DNA of 35,882 nt from an uncultured Clostridia bacterium (GTDB lineage: Bacteria; Bacillota; Clostridia; Oscillospirales; Ruminococcaceae), in assembly GCA_947625375.1 (NCBI GenBank), contig CANQOC010000021.1, positions 1-35,882 on the forward strand, in the 5' to 3' direction. Made by a program: the position numbers and the translations under genes. Numbering within the stretch: position 1 is the stretch's first letter; each line of letters begins with the position of its first letter. The notes beneath the pieces were generated by a model, which did not search any database, was not told the origin of the DNA, and saw only the letters and a program-made list of their open reading frames with translations. Below, piece after piece: positions 18,258-26,251 of this stretch.

Positions 18258-18364
18258 GGCCGCAGCCGCGGCAGCCGAAGGCTGCCGAAACGAAAAGAGC
18301 AGAAAAATCCCTCGGGATTTTCCTGCTCTTTTTCGTTAGCGCGCTTCGCGCGCCGGCTGCGGCC
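18258..18364. repeat. Cloverleaf-like structured element, copy 4 (divergent sequence, same fold)
   Basis: 107 nt. The outer stem is GGCCGCAGCCG/CGGCTGCGGCC. Arm 1 is GGCAGCC-GAA-GGCTGCC (18270-18286). Arm 2 is AACGAAAAGAGCAG ... CTGCTCTTTTTCGTT (18289-18337). Arm 3 is GCGCGC-TTC-GCGCGC (18339-18353). Compared with copies 1-3, paired bases change on both sides in the outer stem, arm 1 and arm 3 while pairing is kept, which is strong evidence that the fold matters. It ends 4 bp from the lipoprotein stop codon. Confidence 0.8.
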
Positions 18365-18367
18365 GTG

Positions 18368-18976
18368 CTACCTCATCTTCTCCACCCTCGCGGCGTACAG
18401 CTCATCGTACTGGCCGTCGCCGTAAATCTTGCGCAGAATCGGCTCGACCTCATCGGCAAAGGCACTGAGGACGTCGGCGGGGAGGACGTCGGTCATCGCG
18501 GTCACCTCGTCGAAGCTGTACACCGCGCCGTCGTAATAGAGCGAGGTGACGTTCGCGAGGCGGCGGAGCATCTCGTCGCGGTCGGTGTAGAGCGCCTCGA
18601 TGACGTAGTCCGGCACCGTGTTCTTCGACCCGGGGTCGGCGGCGAGAAGCGCGGCGTTGTAGTCATAAAACTCCTGCTTCTCGGTGCCGAAATATTCAAC
18701 CGCTTTATACATTGACGGCGTCGCCAAAAGCTCTTCGGTCGACATCTTCATAATCACATTGTCGTACCACTCGTCGACCGCCTCGGTGCCCTCGATGGTC
18801 AGATAGCAAATCACGTCGTTGGCGGGGTCGACGAATTTAAGGCTGTCGGGATAGTTGAACTTCCCGGCGTCAATCAGAAGGTTGAGCTTTTCACGCCGCG
18901 AAAGCTCGCCGCTCCCGCAGGACACAAGTCCCAGAAGAAGGACGGCGGAAATAATCAACGCGATAAACTTTTTCAT
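18368..18976 (-). CDS. Predicted lipoprotein of unknown function
   Basis: A 202-aa secreted protein with a lipoprotein signal peptide: KK at positions 2-3, a hydrophobic stretch and lipobox LVSC with the acylated cysteine at residue 20. The mature part is acidic and probably helical, with no motif I recognise. The ATG start has AGGAGGGG upstream. It follows gpsA by 12 bp, so it probably belongs to the der-plsY-gpsA transcript; that context suggests envelope association but no specific role. The cloverleaf element directly after its stop could mark the 3' end of the transcript. Confidence 0.75.
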   Translation of the reverse strand: MKKFIALIISAVLLLGLVSCGSGELSRREKLNLLIDAGKFNYPDSLKFVDPANDVICYLTIEGTEAVDEWYDNVIMKMSTEELLATPSMYKAVEYFGTEKQEFYDYNAALLAADPGSKNTVPDYVIEALYTDRDEMLRRLANVTSLYYDGAVYSFDEVTAMTDVLPADVLSAFADEVEPILRKIYGDGQYDELYAARVEKMR

Positions 18977-18988
18977 GCCGCTCCCCTC

Positions 18989-19972
18989 CTATTCGGCGCC
19001 GTGCGGGCGGGTCATAAGTCCGACAATCGCGCCGTGGGGGTCTTCGCCGTCAAAGAGAACGGCGTTTATCTTCTCGGTGATCGGCATCTCGACGCCGACC
19101 CGCTTCGAGAGCGCGAGAGTCGCCTTTGCACAGGCGTAACCCTCGACCGTGCCGACCTGCCTGACCGCTTCGTCGGGGGCGGTTCCCTTTCCGATTAGGA
19201 CGCCGGCGCGGTAGTTGCGCGAGTGAATACTCGTACAGGTGACGACGAGGTCGCCGAGACCGGCAAGTCCCGAAAACGTCGACGACATGCCGCCGAGCGA
19301 GACTCCGAGCCGCGTCATCTCGGAAAGACCGCGGGTTATAAGCGCGGCCTTGGTGTTGTCGCCGTAGCCGAGACCGTCGGTTATCCCGCAGCAGAGCGCG
19401 ATTACGTTCTTTACCGCGCCGCCGATTTCACAGCCGACGACGTCGCCGTTGACATAGAGCCTCAGTGTGCCGTCCGAGAAGTTTTTCTGTATGAATTCGG
19501 CAGTGCCGGCGCTGTCCGACGCAACCGCGACTGCCGTCGGCATACCCCTGCCGAGCTCCTCGGCGTGTGAAGGCCCGCTCATGACGGCGATGCGGTGATT
19601 CGGAAACGTCTCGGAAATGACCTCGCTCATTCTCTTAAGGCTTTCGCCCTCAAGACCCTTCGCCGTGCTCAGAAGAATACTTTCGGGCGACACAAAGGGC
19701 TTCGCCTGTTCGCAGACAGAGCGGACGAACGCCGACGGAATCCCGACGAGGACGACGTCGGCCCCGCTTACGCAGGATATGTCGGTGGTCAGGCCGACAG
19801 ACTTCGGAATCTGTACCCCCGGGAGCTTTGCCTTAAGCTCGCCGGTCCGCTTTATCGCCTCGATTTCGTCGGAAAACTTGCTCCAGACGGTGACGGAGTG
19901 ACCGAGGCGGGCACAGGTGCACGCAAGGGCAAGACCCCAGCCTCCCGAGCCGAGAATTGTTATCTTTATCAT
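18989..19972 (-). CDS. gpsA: NAD(P)H-dependent glycerol-3-phosphate dehydrogenase
   Basis: Reduces dihydroxyacetone phosphate to sn-glycerol 3-phosphate for phospholipid synthesis. 327 aa. The nucleotide loop is GSGGWGLA (8-15). LSTAKGLEGESL, VMSGPSHAEEL, the catalytic-lysine region EIGGAVKNVIALCCGITDGL and GDNTKAALITRGLSEM are all family signatures, as is FSGLAGLGDLVVTC. The ATG start has CCGAAAGGAG upstream. It lies between plsY and the lipoprotein. With PlsY, which uses its product, it forms a functional pair for making lysophosphatidate. Confidence 0.98.
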   Translation of the reverse strand: MIKITILGSGGWGLALACTCARLGHSVTVWSKFSDEIEAIKRTGELKAKLPGVQIPKSVGLTTDISCVSGADVVLVGIPSAFVRSVCEQAKPFVSPESILLSTAKGLEGESLKRMSEVISETFPNHRIAVMSGPSHAEELGRGMPTAVAVASDSAGTAEFIQKNFSDGTLRLYVNGDVVGCEIGGAVKNVIALCCGITDGLGYGDNTKAALITRGLSEMTRLGVSLGGMSSTFSGLAGLGDLVVTCTSIHSRNYRAGVLIGKGTAPDEAVRQVGTVEGYACAKATLALSKRVGVEMPITEKINAVLFDGEDPHGAIVGLMTRPHGAE

Positions 19973-19994
19973 AAGTCAGGACTCCTTTCGGGGA

Positions 19995-20675
19995 CTATTC
20001 GTCCTCGCCCTTTTTGTGGAGATAGAATTTCTTTTCGTCGCCGTTCCAAAGGCTTCTGATGTTCCCGAAATGCCTCAGAAACGCAATCAGGAAGAGAGGC
20101 AGCGACAGGAGCGCGTGGAGCCAAGGGTTCTCGTATCCCGCCGAAAAAAGGGCGTTCGCGGCATAGTGCCAGATATAAGTGAACACCGGATAGCTGATGC
20201 AGGCGAGCATCGAGCCGACCGAGATGTATTTGGTGATGGCGACGGCAATCACAAAGACGGTTATAAGTCCGGCGAAGACGGGCGGGTCCATAAAGAGGAT
20301 ACAGAGCGCGCCGACAAGGATTCCCTTTCCGCCCTTGAAGCCGTAGAAGACCGGGAAACAGTGCCCCAATACGGCGAAGAAGGTGGATATCATGCAGACC
20401 GAGAAGGCGTCGGGGAAGAAGCCGCTGAACATCGGCAGCTTCATCAATAGCTTCGACCCGCCGATTACCGCGGCGCACTTTAAGAAGTCCATGACGACGG
20501 TCGCGGCGGCGGCAGTGACGCCGAAACAGCGGTAGACGTTTGTCAGTCCGGCGTTAAAGCTTCCGTATTTCCGGATATCCTTGTGCTTGAAGATATATGT
20601 CGCTATTATGGCGGAATTAAGGCTTCCGACGAGATATGACGCGCAGAAAAGCGCAATCAGTGCAGCGTAAACCGT
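19995..20675 (-). CDS. plsY: Acyl-phosphate:glycerol-3-phosphate acyltransferase PlsY (no standard start codon)
   Basis: Membrane enzyme that acylates glycerol 3-phosphate from acyl-phosphate. Signatures: YLVGSLNSAI near the N-terminus, DIRKYGSFNAGLTNVYR (the usual motif has GSGNxGATN), and GHCFPVFYGFKGGKG, with several transmembrane segments. The first in-frame ATG (20492) would remove about 60 residues including two of these motifs, so the true start lies upstream. No in-frame ATG, GTG or TTG exists between the der stop and the conserved region. Candidates are ACG at 20675 (9 nt after AAAGGA; 226 aa) or CTG at 20660. An ATG at 20685 with a good ribosome binding site is in another frame; removing one G near 20673 would join it in frame. 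An indel, sequencing error or non-standard start are all possible. Confidence 0.85.
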   Translation of the reverse strand, partial: TVYAALIALFCASYLVGSLNSAIIATYIFKHKDIRKYGSFNAGLTNVYRCFGVTAAAATVVMDFLKCAAVIGGSKLLMKLPMFSGFFPDAFSVCMISTFFAVLGHCFPVFYGFKGGKGILVGALCILFMDPPVFAGLITVFVIAVAITKYISVGSMLACISYPVFTYIWHYAANALFSAGYENPWLHALLSLPLFLIAFLRHFGNIRSLWNGDEKKFYLHKKGEDE

Positions 20676-20692
20676 AGTGCAACATCCTTTCG

Positions 20693-22027
20693 CTATTTTG
20701 TGTCCGAGCTGTCCCTCTCGCGGACGACAAGCCTTATCGGCGTCCCCTCGAGTCCGCCGTAGAACTCGCGTATCTGATTTTCGAGATAGCGGCGGTATGA
20801 GAAATGAAACAGCTCTGCCGAGTTGACAAAGGTGACGAATGTCGGCGGATTGGTCGACGGCTGGGTCATATAGTATATCTTAAGGCGGCGGCCCTTGTCC
20901 GACGGCGGCTGGACCCGCTCGGTCGCGTATGAGAGAATGTCGTTGAGGCGGCCGGTGCTGATTCTCAGCGAATTGTTCCCGTGGACGAGGTTTATAAGCT
21001 CAAACAGCTTATTGAGCCGCTGACCCGTCTTCGCGGACACGAACACAAACGGAACGTAGTCCATGAACCCGAGGTTCTCGCGGAGGTCTTTGGTGAACTT
21101 ATCCATCGTTCCGGTCTCTTTTTCGACGGAGTCCCACTTATTTACCGCGACGATACAGCCCTTCCCCTGCTCATGGGCATATCCCGCGACCTTTGAATCC
21201 TGCTCGGTGAAGCCGACGAGCGCGTCGATGACGATTACGGCGACGTCGGCGCGGTCGACCGCCATATATGAGCGGAGGACGCTGTAGTGCTCGATGTTTT
21301 CGTATATCTTCGACTTCCGCCTTATTCCGGCGGTGTCGATAAAGGTGAAGCTTCCGAACGAGTTTTCGACGAGAGTGTCGGTCGAGTCGCGGGTGGTGCC
21401 GGCGATGTCGGTGACGATAACCCTCTCCTCCCCGGCGACGGCGTTAATCAGCGACGACTTTCCGACGTTCGGCTTCCCGATTACCGCGACCTTGACGCTT
21501 CCGTCCTCGGCTTCGGTCCCGTCGGATTCGGGGAGATGCTCGACGACGCGGTCCAAGAGGTCCCCGGTGCCGTAGCCGTGGACCGAGCTCACCTCGACGG
21601 GGTCGCCGAGTCCGAGGTTATAGAACTCATAGAAGACGGGGTCGGTGGTGCCGACGCGGTCGCATTTATTGACGCAGAGGACAATCGGCTTTCCGGACTT
21701 CTGGAGCATCGACGCGACGTCGTAGTCGTTGGCGGTGACGCCGCAGCGAAGGTCGGTCACAAGGATAATCACGCTCGCGCTGTCGATTGCGAGCTGTGCC
21801 TGCCGCCGCATCTGCAAAAGTATCCTGTCGTCGGTGCGCGGCTCGATTCCGCCGGTGTCGACGAGCATGAATTCGCGCCCCGCCCACTCGCACTTGGAGT
21901 AAATCCGGTCGCGGGTGACGCCGGGGGTATCGTCGACAATCGACAGGCGCTGTCCGATGAGCCGGTTAAAAAGCGTCGACTTTCCGACGTTCGGCCGTCC
22001 GACGACGGCGACAACCGGCAATGCCAT
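20693..22027 (-). CDS. der: Ribosome biogenesis GTPase Der (EngA)
   Basis: Essential GTPase for 50S subunit assembly with two tandem G domains and a KH-like C-terminus; 444 aa. The first G domain has GRPNVGKST near the N-terminus, DTPGVTRD, DTGG and NKCD. The second has GKPNVGKSS, DIAGTTRD, DTAG and NKWD. The C-terminal domain ends RRYLENQIREFYGGLEGTPI, then RLVVRERD. The ATG at 22027 has GAGAGGGA upstream; an earlier in-frame start at 22102 would add 25 residues that run into the rpmF terminator area. It heads the der-plsY-gpsA-lipoprotein group. Confidence 0.97.
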   Translation of the reverse strand: MALPVVAVVGRPNVGKSTLFNRLIGQRLSIVDDTPGVTRDRIYSKCEWAGREFMLVDTGGIEPRTDDRILLQMRRQAQLAIDSASVIILVTDLRCGVTANDYDVASMLQKSGKPIVLCVNKCDRVGTTDPVFYEFYNLGLGDPVEVSSVHGYGTGDLLDRVVEHLPESDGTEAEDGSVKVAVIGKPNVGKSSLINAVAGEERVIVTDIAGTTRDSTDTLVENSFGSFTFIDTAGIRRKSKIYENIEHYSVLRSYMAVDRADVAVIVIDALVGFTEQDSKVAGYAHEQGKGCIVAVNKWDSVEKETGTMDKFTKDLRENLGFMDYVPFVFVSAKTGQRLNKLFELINLVHGNNSLRISTGRLNDILSYATERVQPPSDKGRRLKIYYMTQPSTNPPTFVTFVNSAELFHFSYRRYLENQIREFYGGLEGTPIRLVVRERDSSDTK

Positions 22028-22103
22028 AGCTATCCCTCTCTTTCTGAATAATATGGGTATATGTGCGATGAAGCCATCGGCTTCGGCACGGGGTGAAGCC
22101 ATT

Positions 22104-22137
22104 AGAAAAAATCAGAGAAGGATTGCTCCTTCTCTGA
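22104..22137 (-). terminator. Rho-independent terminator of yceD-rpmF
   Basis: On the minus strand TCAGAGAAGGA, a 4-nt loop and TCCTTCTCTGA form a perfect 11-bp stem, followed by TTTTTT. It lies 13 bp after the rpmF stop. Confidence 0.92.
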
Positions 22138-22150
22138 GTTTTGAAGAAGA

Positions 22151-22333
22151 TTAGGCTTCTTTGTGGATAACCTCAACGCCCTTATAGTAGCCGCAGTTGG
22201 AGCATACCTTGTGGGGGGAAGTCAGAGCGCCGCAGTTGGAGCATCTTGAAAGCGCGGGGGCCTCGAGCTTCCAGACGGCGGAGCGCCTTTTGTCTCTTCT
22301 CGATTTAGAGACCTTTCTCTTCGGTACTGCCAT
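22151..22333 (-). CDS. rpmF: 50S ribosomal protein L32
   Basis: A 60-aa ribosomal protein. It starts MAVPKRKVSKSRRDKRRSAV and continues with the zinc-binding pair CSNC ... CSNC, so it is the cysteine-containing (zinc) form of L32. The start at 22333 has GGAGGUG upstream and gives the canonical N-terminus; an ATG three codons earlier overlaps that site. It follows the YceD/DUF177 gene, the standard bacterial arrangement. Confidence 0.97.
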   Translation of the reverse strand: MAVPKRKVSKSRRDKRRSAVWKLEAPALSRCSNCGALTSPHKVCSNCGYYKGVEVIHKEA

Positions 22334-22369
22334 TTTCAGCACCTCCTTCAGTGATAGTCGGATATTCGG

Positions 22370-22828
22370 TTATTCGTCGGCACAGCAGCCGCAGTCTCCG
22401 CGGTTGAGGTTTTTCCCGCAGACGGGACAGAGCCCCTTGCAGTCTTCCTTGCAGAGCAGCTTTGTCGGAAGCTCGGCAAGAATGTCGGAAACCGCGAGAG
22501 CGGTAAGGTCGAGAGCGCTGTTTTCACAGTAACAGACGGTGTCGTCGTCAAGCTCGCTTTCGCTGCGGACAAGAATGTGTTCAAAGCTGAAACAGCAGCT
22601 GCGCTCGAATTCGTCAAGACATCTGTCGCAAAGGCTTCGCATTCTGAATGTGAGGGAATAGTCGAGTGACACCATTCCGGCGCGATTCTGGATGCTCCCC
22701 TTTATCGAAATCGGCGTTACTATTGATTTGCACCCGCTGTAGTCCCTCAATTCCTCTAAAGGGATTTCGCAGTCAATGTCCTGTCGGTCTCCGATTCGCT
22801 CGAAGAGACGCTTTAGTTGCCAAATCAC
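22370..22828 (-). CDS. yceD: YceD/DUF177 family protein
   Basis: A 152-aa DUF177 protein, the family found directly before rpmF in most bacteria and linked to 23S rRNA or ribosome metabolism. Central LTFRMRSLCDRCLDEFE has the CxxC of the family. The C-terminal LLCKEDCKGLCPVCGKNLNR and GDCGCC give a cysteine-rich signature. I choose GTG at 22828, with GAGGUG 5 nt upstream; a TTG four codons earlier overlaps that site. It is transcribed from a perfect-consensus promoter at 22853-22881. Confidence 0.88.
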   Translation of the reverse strand: MIWQLKRLFERIGDRQDIDCEIPLEELRDYSGCKSIVTPISIKGSIQNRAGMVSLDYSLTFRMRSLCDRCLDEFERSCCFSFEHILVRSESELDDDTVCYCENSALDLTALAVSDILAELPTKLLCKEDCKGLCPVCGKNLNRGDCGCCADE

Positions 22829-22852
22829 GTTACACCTCAAATATCAACCTAT

Positions 22853-22881
22853 ATTATACCTTCGACAAACGAAATTGTCAA
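22853..22881 (-). promoter_or_regulatory. Perfect-consensus sigma-A promoter of yceD-rpmF
   Basis: On the minus strand TTGACA (22881-22876), 17 bp and TATAAT (22858-22853), identical to the housekeeping consensus. The -35 box and spacer contain GACAA/TTGTC inverted symmetry, which could be chance or an operator. Confidence 0.92.
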
Positions 22882-22896
22882 CACATTTTTAGAAAA

Positions 22897-23304
22897 TTAC
22901 TTGCCGCTGTACTTCAATACGCCCTCGGGGAGATTCTCGACGTCTTCGGAGACGGTAAATACAATCTCGATTTCAGAGGTGATTTTCTCGACCATTTCAA
23001 AGAAGTCGGCGAGGCGGCTGTAGTCTCTTCCGCCGATTTTAAGAATTCCGTCGACAAAAATCTCGGATATATCGTAGTTTCCGGCAATCATTCCGCTGAT
23101 AAAGCCGTAGAGCTTATCATAGCTGTCGATTGCATAGCTGTCGACGTCGACAAGGCGGACGCTGTAAGGAATGTCATAGGTGAGCTGCATGGCCTTTTCG
23201 ATGCAGACGACGTTGCCCTTGGTGCTTGCGGCGGCGCCTTTGATGAGGTCGACAAGGATTTTGGTCTTTCCGGAACCTCTTCTGCCTGTAATCAATTTAA
23301 TCAT
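22897..23304 (-). CDS. Small P-loop NTPase-like protein of unknown function
   Basis: A 135-aa protein with a clear Walker A motif at the extreme N-terminus (GRRGSGKT, residues 7-14) and a hydrophobic-acidic strand SEIFVDG near residue 81 that could be Walker B. It lacks helicase, kinase or GTPase specificity motifs I recognise. The ATG start has CGGAG upstream. It lies 71 bp after pgi and just before the yceD promoter, so it may share the pgi transcript. The context does not suggest a specific function. It resembles small hypothetical ATP-binding proteins of clostridia. Confidence 0.7.
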   Translation of the reverse strand: MIKLITGRRGSGKTKILVDLIKGAAASTKGNVVCIEKAMQLTYDIPYSVRLVDVDSYAIDSYDKLYGFISGMIAGNYDISEIFVDGILKIGGRDYSRLADFFEMVEKITSEIEIVFTVSEDVENLPEGVLKYSGK

Positions 23305-23320
23305 GTTAAACTCCGTTTCC

Positions 23321-23341
23321 GCCCTTTCGGGCTCTTTTTTT
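23321..23341 (+). terminator. Plus-strand terminator-like hairpin
   Basis: GCCC-TTTC-GGGC followed by TCTTTTTTT on the plus strand, with no plus-strand gene upstream. It would stop antisense transcription; on the minus strand it lacks a T-run. A second hairpin, AACGGC-TGAT-GCCGTT, lies at about 23349-23364 just after the pgi stop. Confidence 0.35.
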
Positions 23342-23375
23342 ATTCCGAAACGGCTGATGCCGTTGGAGCCTTATG

Positions 23376-24710
23376 TTATTTCCCGAGCTTTTCTTCAAGC
23401 TCGGCCTTTGCGCCCTCGTATCCCGGCTTGCCGAGAAGGGCGAACATGTTCTTTTTATAGCTTTCGACGCCCGGCTGATTGAACGGGTTGACGCCGAGCA
23501 TATAGCCGGAGAGCGCGCATGCCTTCTCGAAGAAGTACACCATCTCGCCGAAGTTGTATTCGTCGAGGCGGTCGACCTCGATGATGAGGTTCGGGACGCC
23601 GCCCTCGGTGTGCGCCAGAATAGTTCCCTCCATCGCCTTTCTGTTGACGACCGACATGTTCTGATTGGTGAGGAAGTTGAGTCCGTCGAGGTTTTCGGGG
23701 TCGCTTTCGAGGAAGAGGTCCTTCTTGGTGTTCTTGACGTCGACGACCGTCTCGAACATTATTCTCGAGCCGTCCTGTACGAACTGTCCGAGAGAATGGA
23801 GGTCGGTGGAGAAGGTCGCGCTCGAGGGATATATTCCCTTTTGGTCCTTGCCCTCGGACTCGCCGAAGAGCTGTTTGAACCATTCGGCCATCATGTTGAA
23901 GCAAGGCTCGTAGGATACGAGCATTTCGACCGACTTGCCCTTACGGTAAAGAATGTTTCTCATCGCGGCGTATTTCTCGCAGTCGTTGAGGTCGTCGTTC
24001 ATGTATGCCTCGCGCGCAGCCTGTGCCCCGGCCATAATCGCGTCGATATCGCAGCCGGCGGCGGCTATCGGGAGGAGTCCGACAGCGGTCAGGACGGAAT
24101 ATCTTCCGCCGACGTCGTCGGGGACGACAAAGGTCTCGTAGCCTTCGGTGTCCGAAAGCTCCTTAAGGGTACCCTTTGCCTTGTCGGTGGTCGCGAAGAT
24201 GCGGGTTTTCGCCTCTTCCTTTCCGTACTTGTCCTCTACAAGCTTTTTAAAGATGCGGAACGCAAGGGCGGGTTCGGTGGTCGTTCCCGATTTCGAGATG
24301 ACGTTCACACAGATGTCCTTCCCGTCGCAGATTGAGAGGATTTCGTTGAGATAGGTCGGACTGATTGAGTTGCCGACAAAATAGATGTCGGGGGTGTCCT
24401 TTTTCAAGCTGTTGTAATAGGGACTCTTTAAAAGCTCGATTGCCGCGCGGGCGCCGAGATATGAGCCGCCGATGCCGATTACGATGAGGATATCCGCCTT
24501 TTCGCGGATTCTCTTTGCGGCAGCCTTGATGCGCGCAAACTCCTCTTTGTCGTAGTTGACCGGAAGGTCGAGCCACCCGAGAAAGTCGTTTCCGGCTCCG
24601 GAACGGGACATGAGCGTTTCGTAGGCACAGCTTAACTGTGCGCGGCAGGCGCTTATTTCGTGCGGAGCGACGAATTTGTCTGCGTATTTGGTGATAAGCC
24701 TGATTGACAT
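23376..24710 (-). CDS. pgi: Glucose-6-phosphate isomerase
   Basis: Interconverts glucose 6-phosphate and fructose 6-phosphate in glycolysis. The 444-aa length is the short form usual in Firmicutes. [20 protein letters not shown] and [19 protein letters not shown] form the sugar-phosphate (SIS) site. [16 protein letters not shown] and the C-terminal [18 protein letters not shown] are family signatures. The ATG start has AGAGGGA upstream. Its promoter is at 24742-24770. Confidence 0.98.
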   Translation of the reverse strand: MSIRLITKYADKFVAPHEISACRAQLSCAYETLMSRSGAGNDFLGWLDLPVNYDKEEFARIKAAAKRIREKADILIVIGIGGSYLGARAAIELLKSPYYNSLKKDTPDIYFVGNSISPTYLNEILSICDGKDICVNVISKSGTTTEPALAFRIFKKLVEDKYGKEEAKTRIFATTDKAKGTLKELSDTEGYETFVVPDDVGGRYSVLTAVGLLPIAAAGCDIDAIMAGAQAAREAYMNDDLNDCEKYAAMRNILYRKGKSVEMLVSYEPCFNMMAEWFKQLFGESEGKDQKGIYPSSATFSTDLHSLGQFVQDGSRIMFETVVDVKNTKKDLFLESDPENLDGLNFLTNQNMSVVNRKAMEGTILAHTEGGVPNLIIEVDRLDEYNFGEMVYFFEKACALSGYMLGVNPFNQPGVESYKKNMFALLGKPGYEGAKAELEEKLGK

Positions 24711-24741
24711 AAATATCCCTCTTTTCAGATTGGTTGTCTAT

Positions 24742-24770
24742 ATTTTACCACGGCGCGCGAGATATTGCAA
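24742..24770 (-). promoter_or_regulatory. Sigma-A promoter of pgi
   Basis: On the minus strand TTGCAA (24770-24765), 17 bp and TAAAAT (24747-24742), 31 bp before the pgi ATG. Confidence 0.75.
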
Positions 24771-24814
24771 GGAATTTTTGAGATTTTTTCGCGACAAGAG
24801 GGAAAAATTTTCTT

Positions 24815-25930
24815 TCACATTCCGACGACCGCCCTCAGCGCCCGCATAAATCCGATAAAAACGCTTATCCGGCGGACATCGCGCGAGGCGGTTATCGGGC
24901 AGGAATATATTTCCTCCCTGCCGACCGAAAAGACGGCTTTTCCGACGCGGTCCCCTTTTTTAAGCGGCGCGGCGAGGTCTTCGGCGTATTCGACCGAGAT
25001 TTCGACGCCGTCAATAAGGCTCTTCCGGACGACGAACGGACCCAGCTCGGAAAGCTCGGTCTCCACCTCCGTGACCTCTCCCCCGCTGACCTTTACCGGC
25101 TCGGTGTAAATGTCGGTCCGGCGCGGGGTATAGAGCGCGTATGCCGAAAATCCCGCCGAGAGCTTTTCCTTCGCGGTCGTAAAGCGGGCGGTGTCGTCGG
25201 ACTCGCCGAAGATGACGCAGACCATCGTTATGCCGTCCCGCCTTGCCGCCGCAACGAGGCAGTTGCCGGTGCTTTCGGAGTAATACGCTTTTGTGCCGAT
25301 GATGCCGTCATAGCTTAAGATGAGGCGGTTTGTCGAGGCGAGCTCGGTCTTTCCGCCGCGGACCGAGGTGACCCAAGTCGTCAGATAGGGCGTCAGGAGC
25401 GGGAATTCGGTCAGCTTTGACGCCAAAACCGCGGTGTCGCAGGCGGTGGTAACGGTCTTCGGGGATATTCCGGTGCAGTCGGCGTATGACGTCGAAACCA
25501 TTCCGAGCTCGGCGGCGCGGCGGTTCATCATCGCGACGAATTTTTCCTCGCTCCCGCCTATTGCCTCGGCGAGCACGACGGCGGCGTCGTTGGCGTTCCC
25601 GACCGTCACCGACTTTATAAGCTCGTCGACGGATATCTCCTCGCCGGGCATCAGCCAGATTTGCGCGCCCTGCATCGAGTTGGCATAGGCGGAGGCCGCG
25701 AGGACGGTGTCGGGGGAAAGCCGGCCGGAGTCGATTGCCTCGGCGGTCAGCAGGAGGGTCATCAGCTTTGCGGAATGGTGCGCCGGGACGACCGCCTCGC
25801 CGTTTTCGGCATAAAGGAGCGTGCCGGTGCCGCCCTCCATCAAAACATAGGAGTATGGCGGCGCGGCGGGTGCGGACGCGGTCGGCAGCAGCGCGGAGAG
25901 GGAGATGAGGAGAGAGAGAATAACGGACAT
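24815..25930 (-). CDS. Peptidase S11 (DacF-like D-alanyl-D-alanine carboxypeptidase) homologue with degenerate active site
   Basis: A 371-aa exported protein with a hydrophobic signal-like N-terminus (VILSLLISLSALLPTASA). The S11 fold is clear from GTGTLLYAENGEAVVPA, LMTLLLTAEAIDSGRLSPD, IWLMPGEEISVDELIKSVTV, NDAAVVLAEAIGG and EEKFVAMMNRRAAELGM. However, the catalytic SxxK position reads HHSAK (residues 51-55), placing histidine where the nucleophilic serine should be. SxN reads NAN (112-114), and the KTG position reads DGIIGTK (208-214). The protein therefore probably lacks carboxypeptidase activity. It has a usual C-terminal beta domain and ends in a possible amphipathic membrane anchor. 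The ATG start has GAAAGGUG upstream. Confidence 0.85.
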   Translation of the reverse strand: MSVILSLLISLSALLPTASAPAAPPYSYVLMEGGTGTLLYAENGEAVVPAHHSAKLMTLLLTAEAIDSGRLSPDTVLAASAYANSMQGAQIWLMPGEEISVDELIKSVTVGNANDAAVVLAEAIGGSEEKFVAMMNRRAAELGMVSTSYADCTGISPKTVTTACDTAVLASKLTEFPLLTPYLTTWVTSVRGGKTELASTNRLILSYDGIIGTKAYYSESTGNCLVAAARRDGITMVCVIFGESDDTARFTTAKEKLSAGFSAYALYTPRRTDIYTEPVKVSGGEVTEVETELSELGPFVVRKSLIDGVEISVEYAEDLAAPLKKGDRVGKAVFSVGREEIYSCPITASRDVRRISVFIGFMRALRAVVGM

Positions 25931-26251
25931 GGAATCACCTTTCGGGAGAGATTTTGGGGACGGAAGCGGGGACTTGCGCGGGGTTGGTAGAACGAGGGGC
26001 GGTGCGGCGCGCTGACGGGAATAAGGAATTCGCTGCGCGAATGCTATCTAAAGTCACCCTACCCCGACCCTCCCCTCAAGGGGAGGGGGTGTGGAGTTAA
26101 GGGGCACCCCGTGGTGGAGCGGCAGGGTGCTGCCTTATAAAAGGAATTCGCTGGCGCTCATGCTATTTTTAGACTCCCTCCCCCTGCCCCCTCCCACATG
26201 GGAGGGGGTTATGCATAGCTAAGGGCAGGTGTTCCGCCTTACGGCGGGGAA

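Larger units (their letters stand above)
17230..18367. repeat. Repeat island B
   Basis: About 1.1 kb without a credible gene, between the pyrH promoter and a lipoprotein gene. It contains the AAAAGG(T/A)ATTCGC module (near 17265, 17362, 17874 and 18063), hairpins of the form CCCTCCCACATGGGAGGGGG, GCCGCC/GGCGG hairpins, a second copy (17427-17509) of the AACGACGC/GCGTCGTT element of island A, and a CGTCACCTTTGCGGTGAC hairpin at about 17620-17638. A purine-rich microsatellite forms a large hairpin, and one cloverleaf element ends next to the lipoprotein stop codon. Confidence 0.85.

Noticed and set aside
21287..22051. 254-codon plus-strand frame antisense to der
   Set aside because: Shadow of der; no ribosome binding site or recognisable domain.
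22028..22103. Promoter for der
   Set aside because: A TATTAT box is present but no acceptable -35 box at 16-18 bp was found.
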